Source: Candidatus Kuenenbacteria bacterium CG_4_8_14_3_um_filter_39_15 (GTDB taxonomy: Bacteria; Patescibacteriota; Patescibacteriia; UBA2196; GWA2-42-15). Taken from it: 8,798 nt of DNA. A program made the position numbers and the translations under genes. This document shows positions 1 through 5,425 of the stretch, in pieces (position 1 is the stretch's first letter; each line of letters starts with the position of its first letter). The notes beneath the pieces are model-generated. The model was given only the letters and a program-made list of their open reading frames with translations, made no database searches and had not been told where the DNA came from. The stretch spans positions 1 to 8,798 of the forward strand of contig PFHP01000014.1 of NCBI GenBank assembly GCA_002782365.1. Reading direction: 5' to 3'.

Positions 1-2557
1 AAAGCTGCCAGCTGCGCAGCTGATTGCCAGACTCTTCTGATGATGCCCAGGAATAATAAGTTTGCACCCCGGAAGAACCAGGCAAAACGCAATATCTCAT
101 TGACGAATAATATTCTTTTCTCTCACCGCTAGACCCTTCGGATAAATTGGTAAATTCCTCACAGCCGTTATGGCTGGCCGGGCAAGTCTTGACAGTCGCG
201 GCAGTGGCAATAAAATTCATTGGATTTTCTCTGGTTGCTGGAATCACTGGCTCAAAAAATGACGGCTGTTCCAAATAACTCTTAAAACCCACGCATTCTG
301 CAGGACACATATAATTTTCTCCAGCTACTCCTGGTACTTTTGGTCCGGTGTATGAAACAGGACTAAAAAATCTACAGCCAACATCTTCTGTATCACAGGA
401 TAAAGCATAGTCTGCGCATTCCGGACGACCTGATTCTACACAACTTTCAATGTCATCGCGCCAAAAACCGCTACAACTATTTTTATCTGTGCCAGTCACT
501 TTGGTATAGCCTTGACAATTATAATATTCAGGCGCTTTTCTCAAATTTGTTTTTGGCGAAGATTCATAAACAATTATTTTGGCAATACCTTCCCCTGTTT
601 TGTCCATTAAATCCTGCTCTGTATATTCATCTGCTAAACTTGCCGTACTCACTCTGATAAATCTGGAACAGCCTGTTTGATCTTCAGAACACTCATTGTC
701 GCTGGCGCGTTTGTTCAGATAAATTCTATCGGCGCTGGCGCTCTCATCCCAGCTGCGCTGATCTGGAACCCAATCCTCCAAATATTCGCGGCAACCCACA
801 TCGTTTTCATCACACTCGCCCAAACCAGAAAGAGTATTGGTCAAATACCCCACTTCAACACCATCCCTTGTTTTATACGCCCGGCAAGTATTAAACACTG
901 GGTCGCATTGAGTGCCATGGATGCTCCAAACTGGTTTTTCTTTGGTGCAATAACCATAATATTCGCAACCCTGCGCGCCTTCTTTAATGCAGCTCCGTTC
1001 ATCAGCGCAATAATCAAAGCGGATTACCAGCTCGTTTTTTTCATCCTCGCTGATGACGCCATCAAAATTTGAGTCAACGCTCATTATAATTGTTTCTTTG
1101 TCAACCAACTCTCCCGGCCCCTGTTTCAAACAGATATTTTCCGGCGCTTTTAATACCCAATTCGGATCAACTAATTTATAATACGGTGAAGCGGGGTTAT
1201 CATAATCTTCAATTAAGCTATTTAAAGTAATCTGCCGGGGGCTGTTATCAAATCGGCCAAAATATTCTGCCGCCAGCTCCCAGCCCACTGGCACAATCCT
1301 ATACTTTCTCATAATGACCAGCGACCGATAGGAATAAATCTGCTCTTGAGTCGTGGCCGTGCCTCCGCTCTTGCCTTCAACTTTAAAGCCCAACGGCCAA
1401 TCACCATGCAAAAATCCCTTGTTTAGAGCTTCTCCCACTGTTATGGGTGGCTCTTCCATTATTGCCATGCGCAAGCCATCATCAATCACACAAGAATATT
1501 GGCTACTGGTATTATCGCAAGTTAATTTACTTATCACATCAAACTTTCCACCAAATTGATAATTTGTCTCCCCCAAATCAGCAAATCTTTCTCTAGCTGC
1601 CTGAACTGGGCTCTGCCCTATCCCAAAATTTGGTCCATACCCACTTGTCGTCGGCTGATCATTAACTAACCCCTCTTTATATTTTTTCATCAACTTACTC
1701 ATTAAAGTATTAGCAAATGGACCAATAAAATCAGCTGTCAGCTCGCCTGTAAAAACTTTTTTTTCATCAAGTGACCACTCAATTGGTTTTACTCCGAGTA
1801 ATGCAGTTATCGCTGCCGGCGTTTTTATCTTGCCGCTAATTTTTGAAGTTACCGCTTTCCATCCTTGATTAATCTCCAGCTCTAATTTTGCTAAATCAAT
1901 CTTATTTTGCTGCCCCTCTTGAACTTCTGTCGTTATTGTGAGTAATGCCCCCAATTCATTGCTTGCAGGATTGAACATATCTGCCACAGCTGGCAAATCA
2001 ATAAGTTGTATTTTTCTTACGTCCTTAATATTCTTCATCATCTTGGTAAAACTGCACTGCGGTTTCTGTTTACGGAAAAATTCTTTGGCAGTAATTTCAA
2101 TGTTAACTTTAGCTAGTTGATCAATTGGCTTGCATAAATCCACACCCCACTTCTTCTTAATCTGATTATTCAAGGCATCTCCTAAAAAAGCATCACCCTC
2201 TTGTTGAATATAATCTTTAAAACTGGTTTGAAACATCGGCGCTTGTCCTTTATCTCCAGTCGCAAGATAAGTTGCTGTATCCACTGCAATATTATTAACC
2301 ATACTCTTTAATGCTTGTCTAAATCCCATAGCTCCAAGTTTTTCATAGGCCTTATTAGCCTGTTCTAATACTCTGCCTATTATATCAAAAGGTATTTTAA
2401 ATATATTAAAAATACTCTGATTAAAATCAATAAATGCATGGGCTGATCCTGGGTTAAACCCCACCACGCCTGTCAAAACAATAGCCCAAATCAAAATCGC
2501 CACAATTACCCTTCTGGTCCATACATATTTTTTATACTGTTTATATAAATCGTCCAT
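1..2557 (-). CDS. Very large exported cysteine-rich EF-hand protein, 3' end beyond window
   Basis: The minus strand stays open from the ATG at 2557 to the window edge, 852 codons without a stop, so the protein is C-terminally incomplete here. The N-terminus reads as a signal peptide: positively charged (KQYKKYVWTRR), hydrophobic core at residues 17-33, and a possible AHA cleavage site ending at residue 41. Residues 45-480 are mixed with few cysteines. Residues 495-506 (DSNFDGVISEDE) match a canonical EF-hand calcium loop. From residue 551 on, cysteines dominate, with five Cx6C units (551, 582, 623, 721, 792), four ending in GC followed by a charged or polar residue and an aromatic two positions on. 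The start lies 3 bases after the stop of the upstream TSP3 gene, so the two are probably translationally coupled. No catalytic motif was recognised. The likely role is a cell-surface or secreted structural or adhesive protein stabilised by disulfides and calcium. The gene call is firm; the function is open. Confidence 0.85.
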   Translation of the reverse strand, partial: MDDLYKQYKKYVWTRRVIVAILIWAIVLTGVVGFNPGSAHAFIDFNQSIFNIFKIPFDIIGRVLEQANKAYEKLGAMGFRQALKSMVNNIAVDTATYLATGDKGQAPMFQTSFKDYIQQEGDAFLGDALNNQIKKKWGVDLCKPIDQLAKVNIEITAKEFFRKQKPQCSFTKMMKNIKDVRKIQLIDLPAVADMFNPASNELGALLTITTEVQEGQQNKIDLAKLELEINQGWKAVTSKISGKIKTPAAITALLGVKPIEWSLDEKKVFTGELTADFIGPFANTLMSKLMKKYKEGLVNDQPTTSGYGPNFGIGQSPVQAARERFADLGETNYQFGGKFDVISKLTCDNTSSQYSCVIDDGLRMAIMEEPPITVGEALNKGFLHGDWPLGFKVEGKSGGTATTQEQIYSYRSLVIMRKYRIVPVGWELAAEYFGRFDNSPRQITLNSLIEDYDNPASPYYKLVDPNWVLKAPENICLKQGPGELVDKETIIMSVDSNFDGVISEDEKNELVIRFDYCADERSCIKEGAQGCEYYGYCTKEKPVWSIHGTQCDPVFNTCRAYKTRDGVEVGYLTNTLSGLGECDENDVGCREYLEDWVPDQRSWDESASADRIYLNKRASDNECSEDQTGCSRFIRVSTASLADEYTEQDLMDKTGEGIAKIIVYESSPKTNLRKAPEYYNCQGYTKVTGTDKNSCSGFWRDDIESCVESGRPECADYALSCDTEDVGCRFFSPVSYTGPKVPGVAGENYMCPAECVGFKSYLEQPSFFEPVIPATRENPMNFIATAATVKTCPASHNGCEEFTNLSEGSSGERKEYYSSMRYCVLPGSSGVQTYYSWASSEESGNQLRSWQL
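161..907 (-). repeat. Five Cx6C modules in the large exported protein
   Basis: Protein-level repeats: CDPVFNTC (551-558), CDENDVGC (582-589), CSEDQTGC (623-630), CDTEDVGC (721-728) and CPASHNGC (792-799). All have exactly six residues between the cysteines, and four end in GC followed by R, S or E and then F or Y two residues on. Spacing between modules is irregular (31 to 98 residues). An additional CIKEGAQGC (Cx7C) lies nearby. The likely role is small disulfide-closed loops between larger extracellular segments. The array may continue past the window edge. Confidence 0.65.
1040..1075 (-). other. EF-hand / dockerin-type calcium-binding loop in the large exported protein
   Basis: Residues 495-506 read DSNFDGVISEDE. 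Positions 1, 3, 5 and 12 carry D, N, D and E, position 6 is G and position 8 is I, as in the canonical 12-residue EF-hand loop. Only one loop is visible, so it could be a dockerin-like or extracellular calcium site rather than a paired EF-hand. The match is seen directly; calcium binding is inferred. Confidence 0.7.
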
Positions 2558-2560
2558 ATT

Positions 2561-3157
2561 TTATTGTTGTTGTTCCTTAAGGGTTTCTTCTAATGTTTTT
2601 ATCAGCTCCTCGTCCGGAATCGCATCCAGCTGTTCCTTGCTAATTCCGCCGGCAGCTAAAAGCGCCTGCCTAATTTCCGCAATCTGCTCTGGAGTATAGC
2701 TGCTAGCTGTTGGCTGTAAGCTGTCTGTTGTTTGCTGGGAACTACTAGTTGCCGTTGCTGATCCTTCCAAATTCTCCCCTGTTCCCTGGCTTCGGCAATT
2801 CTGGCCTTTGGGACAATTAGGATCATAGCCACCGTCAATCTCCTGCTTGTCGCTGAAGCCATCGGAATCACTGTCAGCCAGATAGGGCGAGGTGCTATAA
2901 ATATAAAGCTCGTCAAAATCAGACAAACCATCACCGTCGGTATCAGTTAATTTTAACTCCTCTATATTCGGCTCCAAATTGTCAAAGCTACTTAATAAAT
3001 CCTGACTATTATCAGCCAGCTCTGTTCCGCCGATATTTATCCTTCTCGTTATCTGTAAAACCCCTAAAATTAAAGTTGACATGCCGAAAAATACCAAAAC
3101 CCCAAACATCAGCTTGGTTCCCGTGTTTTTTCTATTATTGTTTAGATCATTTAACAT
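2561..3157 (-). CDS. Membrane-anchored thrombospondin type 3 repeat protein
   Basis: 198 residues. Residues 15-37 form one transmembrane helix (KLMFGVLVFFGMSTLILGVL), with the short N-terminus probably inside. Two TSP3/EF-like calcium loops follow: DTDGDGLSDFDE (72-83) and DSDSDGFSDKQE (95-106), then YDPN and a small CPKGQNC loop (115-121). Residues 122-155 are a Ser/Thr/Gln-rich linker, encoded partly by a heptanucleotide tandem repeat. Residues 155-196 (YTPEQIAEI...) look helical. TSP3 loops of the DxDxDGxxD type bind calcium in other proteins. The gene ends 3 bases before the large exported cysteine-rich protein, and both carry calcium-loop motifs, so a shared cell-surface role is likely. 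A TATAAT sits 13 bases before the ATG. Function beyond membrane anchoring and calcium binding is not known. Confidence 0.85.
   Translation of the reverse strand: MLNDLNNNRKNTGTKLMFGVLVFFGMSTLILGVLQITRRINIGGTELADNSQDLLSSFDNLEPNIEELKLTDTDGDGLSDFDELYIYSTSPYLADSDSDGFSDKQEIDGGYDPNCPKGQNCRSQGTGENLEGSATATSSSQQTTDSLQPTASSYTPEQIAEIRQALLAAGGISKEQLDAIPDEELIKTLEETLKEQQQ
2699..2737. repeat. Heptanucleotide tandem tract in the TSP3 gene (GCTG every 7 bases)
   Basis: On the plus strand GCTG starts at 2699, 2706, 2713, 2720 and 2734, with GTTG at 2727, which is six units in a strict 7-base phase. Read on the coding strand the unit is CAGCNNN. It encodes part of the low-complexity linker (SQQTTDSLQPTASSY). 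The same type of unit occurs in truB at 4519-4542. It is probably a slipped-strand expansion in a part of the protein that tolerates it. Confidence 0.6.
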
Positions 3158-3170
3158 TTATTCTATATTC

Positions 3171-3176
3171 ATTATA
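3171..3176 (-). promoter_or_regulatory. Probable -10 box of the surface-protein operon
   Basis: The minus strand reads TTGTATAATG, with a perfect TATAAT at 3176-3171. No convincing -35 box is seen 16-18 bases upstream. The expected transcript start is about 3164, only some seven bases before the ATG at 3157, leaving no room for an SD sequence. Confidence 0.45.
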
Positions 3177-3224
3177 CAATACTTTTCATCAATTTCCTAG
3201 CTGTGTATAAAAAAATAGAATTTA

Positions 3225-3255
3225 TCCTGAAGCCGACTTTACGTCGGGGGAAGGA
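3225..3255 (-). terminator. Stem-loop downstream of ksgA, possible terminator or palindromic repeat
   Basis: An inner stem CCGAC/GTCGG with a five-base loop (3233-3247) is enclosed by TCCT (3225-3228) and AGGA (3252-3255) across a 4x4 internal loop. In the ksgA direction it is followed, about 13 bases on, by TATTTTTTTATA, so it could end the ksgA transcript, though the T-run is not directly adjacent. The core differs by one base from the hairpin at 5450-5474, which suggests it is also a member of a dispersed palindromic family. Confidence 0.4.
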
Positions 3256-3278
3256 CCCCATGAATAATAAGATAATTT

Positions 3279-4130
3279 CTAAAGCTTTTTCCCCAATTCA
3301 ATCCATTTATCAACTGATATCTCCTGTGCTCTTACTTTTTCATCCAAACCAATTTCTTTTAACGCCTGTTTTACCTTTTCTATTCCATAAATACCCCCTA
3401 AATTATTTTTCAACATTTTTCTTTTAGCCGAAAAACCAGCTTTCACCACTCTAAAAAAAATTTCATCGTTGACTTTTAACTTTTCAGCCTTAGGCTGATT
3501 CGCCTTCAGCGATCGCGAACTTTTCACACTGGAAATTGGCGGAGAACTTTTAACTTTTAACTTTACTACCACGCTATCCACTTTGGGCTGCGGCCAAAAA
3601 TTTCCCTTGCCAACACTAAATAAAATTTTCGGCTCACTATAATATTGCGCCATCACTGACAAAAGAGACATTCTGCCCGGTTTGGCCACCATTCTTTCCC
3701 CCACTTCCCTCTGCACCATTAAAATATATTCATCTGCCGTATTCTTTTCTAACATCATTCTTAAAACATGCGAGGTAATCTGATATGGCAGATTAGCCAC
3801 TACTTTGTTAAATTTATCTTTTCCATCTAAAAATTCCAAAACGTCAGCTTGAATTAACTCCAGATTTTTTATTTTATTTGTTAAATAAAAATACAATTTT
3901 TTATCCAGCTCCACGGCCACTACTTTACTTTTTTTTATCAGCTCCTCTGTCAGGACTCCCAAGCCCGGTCCAATCTCCAAAACCAGATCATCCTTATTCA
4001 GCTCCGCCGCCTGAATAATCCTGTCTCTGACACTTTCACTGACTAAAAAATTCTGGCCTTTGCTTTTAGCCGGCCATATCTCTAGCTCTTTACAAATATC
4101 TTTGATATGATTAATTGATGTGATACTCAT
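3279..4130 (-). CDS. rsmA: 16S rRNA (adenine1518/1519-N6)-dimethyltransferase
   Basis: RsmA (KsgA) uses S-adenosylmethionine to dimethylate two adjacent adenines near the 3' end of 16S rRNA, a late step in small-subunit maturation. The 283 residues are near the usual length. Visible motifs are the N-terminal KSKGQNFLV (23-30), SAM motif I EIGPGLGVL (52-60), the acidic VELD after strand 2 (73-76), QADVLEF (94-100) and the catalytic NLPY (113-116) followed by QITS. FWPQPKVDSVVV (178-189) and FFRVVKAGFSAKRKMLKNNL (225-244) are typical of the C-terminal part. Between these two blocks, residues about 195-217 (SSPPISS...PKAEK) are extra to the usual fold. They are encoded by a copy of a palindromic repeat also found in and upstream of truB. 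The gene is divergent from truB. Confidence 0.95.
   Translation of the reverse strand: MSITSINHIKDICKELEIWPAKSKGQNFLVSESVRDRIIQAAELNKDDLVLEIGPGLGVLTEELIKKSKVVAVELDKKLYFYLTNKIKNLELIQADVLEFLDGKDKFNKVVANLPYQITSHVLRMMLEKNTADEYILMVQREVGERMVAKPGRMSLLSVMAQYYSEPKILFSVGKGNFWPQPKVDSVVVKLKVKSSPPISSVKSSRSLKANQPKAEKLKVNDEIFFRVVKAGFSAKRKMLKNNLGGIYGIEKVKQALKEIGLDEKVRAQEISVDKWIELGKKL
3481..3550. repeat. Palindromic repeat element, copy C, in frame inside ksgA
   Basis: Third copy of the ~70-bp family (compare 4178-4247 and 4731-4800), about 54 of 70 positions equal to copy A by hand count. It has the small hairpin CAGCC-TTA-GGCTG (3485-3497), then TTCGCC (3499-3504) and GGCGGA (3538-3543) as an outer stem allowing one G-U pair. 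The 59-base distance from hairpin start to the end of GGCGGA equals that in the other copies. It is read in reverse by ksgA, is stop-free in that frame and encodes residues about 195-217. The 13-base direct repeat ACTTTTAACTTTT lies on each side (3472-3484, 3546-3558). Confidence 0.75.
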
Positions 4131-4137
4131 ATATATA

Positions 4138-4143
4138 ATTATA
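4138..4143 (-). promoter_or_regulatory. Probable -10 box of ksgA, leaderless transcript predicted
   Basis: A TATAAT on the minus strand ends seven bases before the ksgA ATG at 4130, so the expected transcript start falls at or beside the A of the start codon. Only a weak -35 match (TTTCCA region near 4162-4167) is seen. There is no SD sequence. Confidence 0.45.
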
Positions 4144-4177
4144 CTAAAAAAATTTTAAAATTGGAAATTTTTTAAAA

Positions 4178-4247
4178 TTTTCAGCCTGCGGCTGATCCGC
4201 CTTCCACGAGCTTGAATTATTCACAAAGAAACTTGGCGGAAAAATTT
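4178..4247. repeat. Palindromic repeat element, copy A, in the truB leader
   Basis: Contains the hairpin CAGCC-TGC-GGCTG (4182-4194), TCCGCC (4196-4201) and GGCGGA (4235-4240) as an outer stem, and AT-rich ends (TTTT, AAAAATTT). It matches copy B inside truB at 61 of 70 positions by hand count, with identical spacing. It ends 10 bases before the truB start. In one plus-strand frame it is stop-free and would encode FQPAADPPSTSLNYS..., the same peptide style as copy B, but that frame is not the truB frame. Confidence 0.8.
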
Positions 4248-4252
4248 ATAAT
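4247..4252 (+). promoter_or_regulatory. Possible -10 box of truB at the element A boundary
   Basis: TATAAT overlaps the last base of repeat element A and lies five bases before the truB ATG (4258), again predicting a leaderless or near-leaderless message. No good -35 box stands at a suitable distance, so this is tentative. Confidence 0.3.
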
Positions 4253-4257
4253 TATTT

Positions 4258-5406
4258 ATGTTTCTGCTAATCAACAAACCCCCCAACATCACCTCTCATG
4301 ATGTCGTAAATAAATTGCGCCAAATCACAGGTCAAAAACGGATTGGCCATGCTGGCACCCTTGATCCATTTGCCACTGGTCTTTTGATTGTTGCCCTTGG
4401 CCGAGAATCTACAAAAAAATTAGACCAGTTTTTAAAACTTGATAAAACCTACCAAGCCACTCTGCAATTAGGCGCGGTTTCTGATACTTATGATAAAACG
4501 GGGAAAATCAAAACAATAAGCAATCAGCAATCAGCAATAAGCAAAGCGAAAATTATTAAAACTTTAAATACATTCATTGGTCTCCAATTCCAAGTCCCAC
4601 CTCAATTTTCTGCTAAAAAAATCAATGGCCAAAAAGCATATCAATTAGCCAGAAGCGGCAAAATAGTTAAACTTAAACCGCAAAAAATAGTAATCTATAA
4701 TATAAAATTAAAAGAGTTTAAAATTAAAAATTTTCACCCTGCGGGTGATCCGCCTACCACACGCATGGATTATTTACAAGGAAACTTGGCGGAAAAATTT
4801 AAAATTGAAGTGCATTGTTCTTCCGGAACTTACATCAGGAGCCTAGCTCATGATGTGGGTCAAAAATTAGACGGTGGCGCTTATTTAGAAAAACTTAGGC
4901 GCACGCAAATAGGAACTTTCAAACTAAAAGATGCTATCTCTCTAAATAAATTAACTAAAAATAACTGGCAAAAATTTACTCTGGTCAATCTTCCTCTGCC
5001 TCACAAAACTCGCGCTCTTGTCTTTGGCACTTTTGACAAATTGCATCCCGGCCACCGGCGCTTTCTCGCTCAAGCAAAAAAATTAGCTGATGAGCTCTAT
5101 GTTGTGGTCGCCCGAGACGTCAATGTCAAAAAAATAAAAGGTCATTGGCCAAATCAGGCTGAAATTGCCAGACTGAAAAATTTAAAAAACGCCAATTTAG
5201 CAACGGAGGTGATGCTCGGCTCAATTGATATAAAAAATCGCTGCCACATTATTAATAAAATAAAACCAGACATCATCGCCCTTGGCTATGACCAAAAAAT
5301 AAACATGACTGAACTCAAAGCTAAGCTTAAAAAATATAAATTAAATCCCGCCATCATCCGACTTAAGCCATATCATCCAGAAAAATATAAGAGCTCACTT
5401 ATATAA
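4258..5406 (+). CDS. truB: tRNA pseudouridine-55 synthase fused to an archaeal-type FAD synthase (RibL-like) domain
   Basis: Residues 1 to about 240 are TruB, which makes pseudouridine 55 in the tRNA T-loop. Seen are INKPPNITSHDVV (5-17), GHAGTLDPFATGLL (30-43) with catalytic Asp36, KTYQATLQLG, PPQFSAKKINGQKAYQLAR and CSSGTYIRSLAHDVG. From about residue 250 to 382 there is a nucleotidyltransferase domain: FGTFDKLHPGH (256-266, HxGH motif), VVVARDVNVKKIKG, LGSIDIK and KPDIIALGYDQ. These resemble archaeal FAD synthase (RibL) more than glycerol-3-phosphate cytidylyltransferase. In many bacteria truB sits beside ribF, so the fusion may stand in for the FAD-forming half of RibF; this is inference. 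Two in-frame insertions are visible: a heptanucleotide tract (about residues 86-96) and palindromic element B (159-181). No SD precedes the ATG. Confidence 0.93.
   Translation: MFLLINKPPNITSHDVVNKLRQITGQKRIGHAGTLDPFATGLLIVALGRESTKKLDQFLKLDKTYQATLQLGAVSDTYDKTGKIKTISNQQSAISKAKIIKTLNTFIGLQFQVPPQFSAKKINGQKAYQLARSGKIVKLKPQKIVIYNIKLKEFKIKNFHPAGDPPTTRMDYLQGNLAEKFKIEVHCSSGTYIRSLAHDVGQKLDGGAYLEKLRRTQIGTFKLKDAISLNKLTKNNWQKFTLVNLPLPHKTRALVFGTFDKLHPGHRRFLAQAKKLADELYVVVARDVNVKKIKGHWPNQAEIARLKNLKNANLATEVMLGSIDIKNRCHIINKIKPDIIALGYDQKINMTELKAKLKKYKLNPAIIRLKPYHPEKYKSSLI
4519..4542. repeat. Heptanucleotide tandem tract in truB (AGC every 7 bases)
   Basis: AGC starts at 4519, 4526, 4533 and 4540, with units close to CAGCAAT. 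It encodes SNQQSAIS (residues 88-95) in the loop after DKTGKI, where TruB proteins vary in length. The unit form CAGCNNN is the same as in the TSP3 gene tract at 2699-2737. Confidence 0.6.
4731..4800. repeat. Palindromic repeat element, copy B, in frame inside truB
   Basis: Contains the hairpin CACCC-TGC-GGGTG (4735-4747), TCCGCC (4749-4754) and GGCGGA (4788-4793). Relative to copy A the hairpin carries a paired change (G to C on the left arm, C to G on the right), which keeps the stem. It encodes truB residues 159-181 (FHPAGDPPTTRMDY... NLAEKF), placed just before the conserved EVHCSSGTYIRSL strand. The flanks repeat TTTAAAATT (4717-4725 and 4798-4806). Confidence 0.8.
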
Positions 5407-5425
5407 ATTTTGACCGTTTTTATAC

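Noticed and set aside
9..22. Perfect 14-bp palindrome CAGCTGCGCAGCTG
   Set aside because: It encodes QLRSW in the large protein, and a similar QRSW motif is encoded near 750-765, so protein repetition explains it better than a regulatory site. The window edge prevents a further check.
677..1072. 131-codon plus-strand open frame
   Set aside because: It lies opposite the large exported protein, whose frame is continuous with a signal peptide, EF-hand loop and cysteine modules. The plus-strand product is hydrophobic without family features.
1353..2120. Two short plus-strand open frames (1353-1559, 1938-2120)
   Set aside because: Both are antisense to the same large gene, have no SD or promoter and no recognisable product.
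2656..2934. 92-codon minus-strand frame
   Set aside because: It overlaps the TSP3 gene in another frame. The TSP3 frame has clear calcium loops and a membrane helix.
3509..3516. GCGATCGC octamer (HIP1-like)
   Set aside because: Single occurrence noticed, inside element C; no enrichment to suggest the cyanobacterial-type motif.
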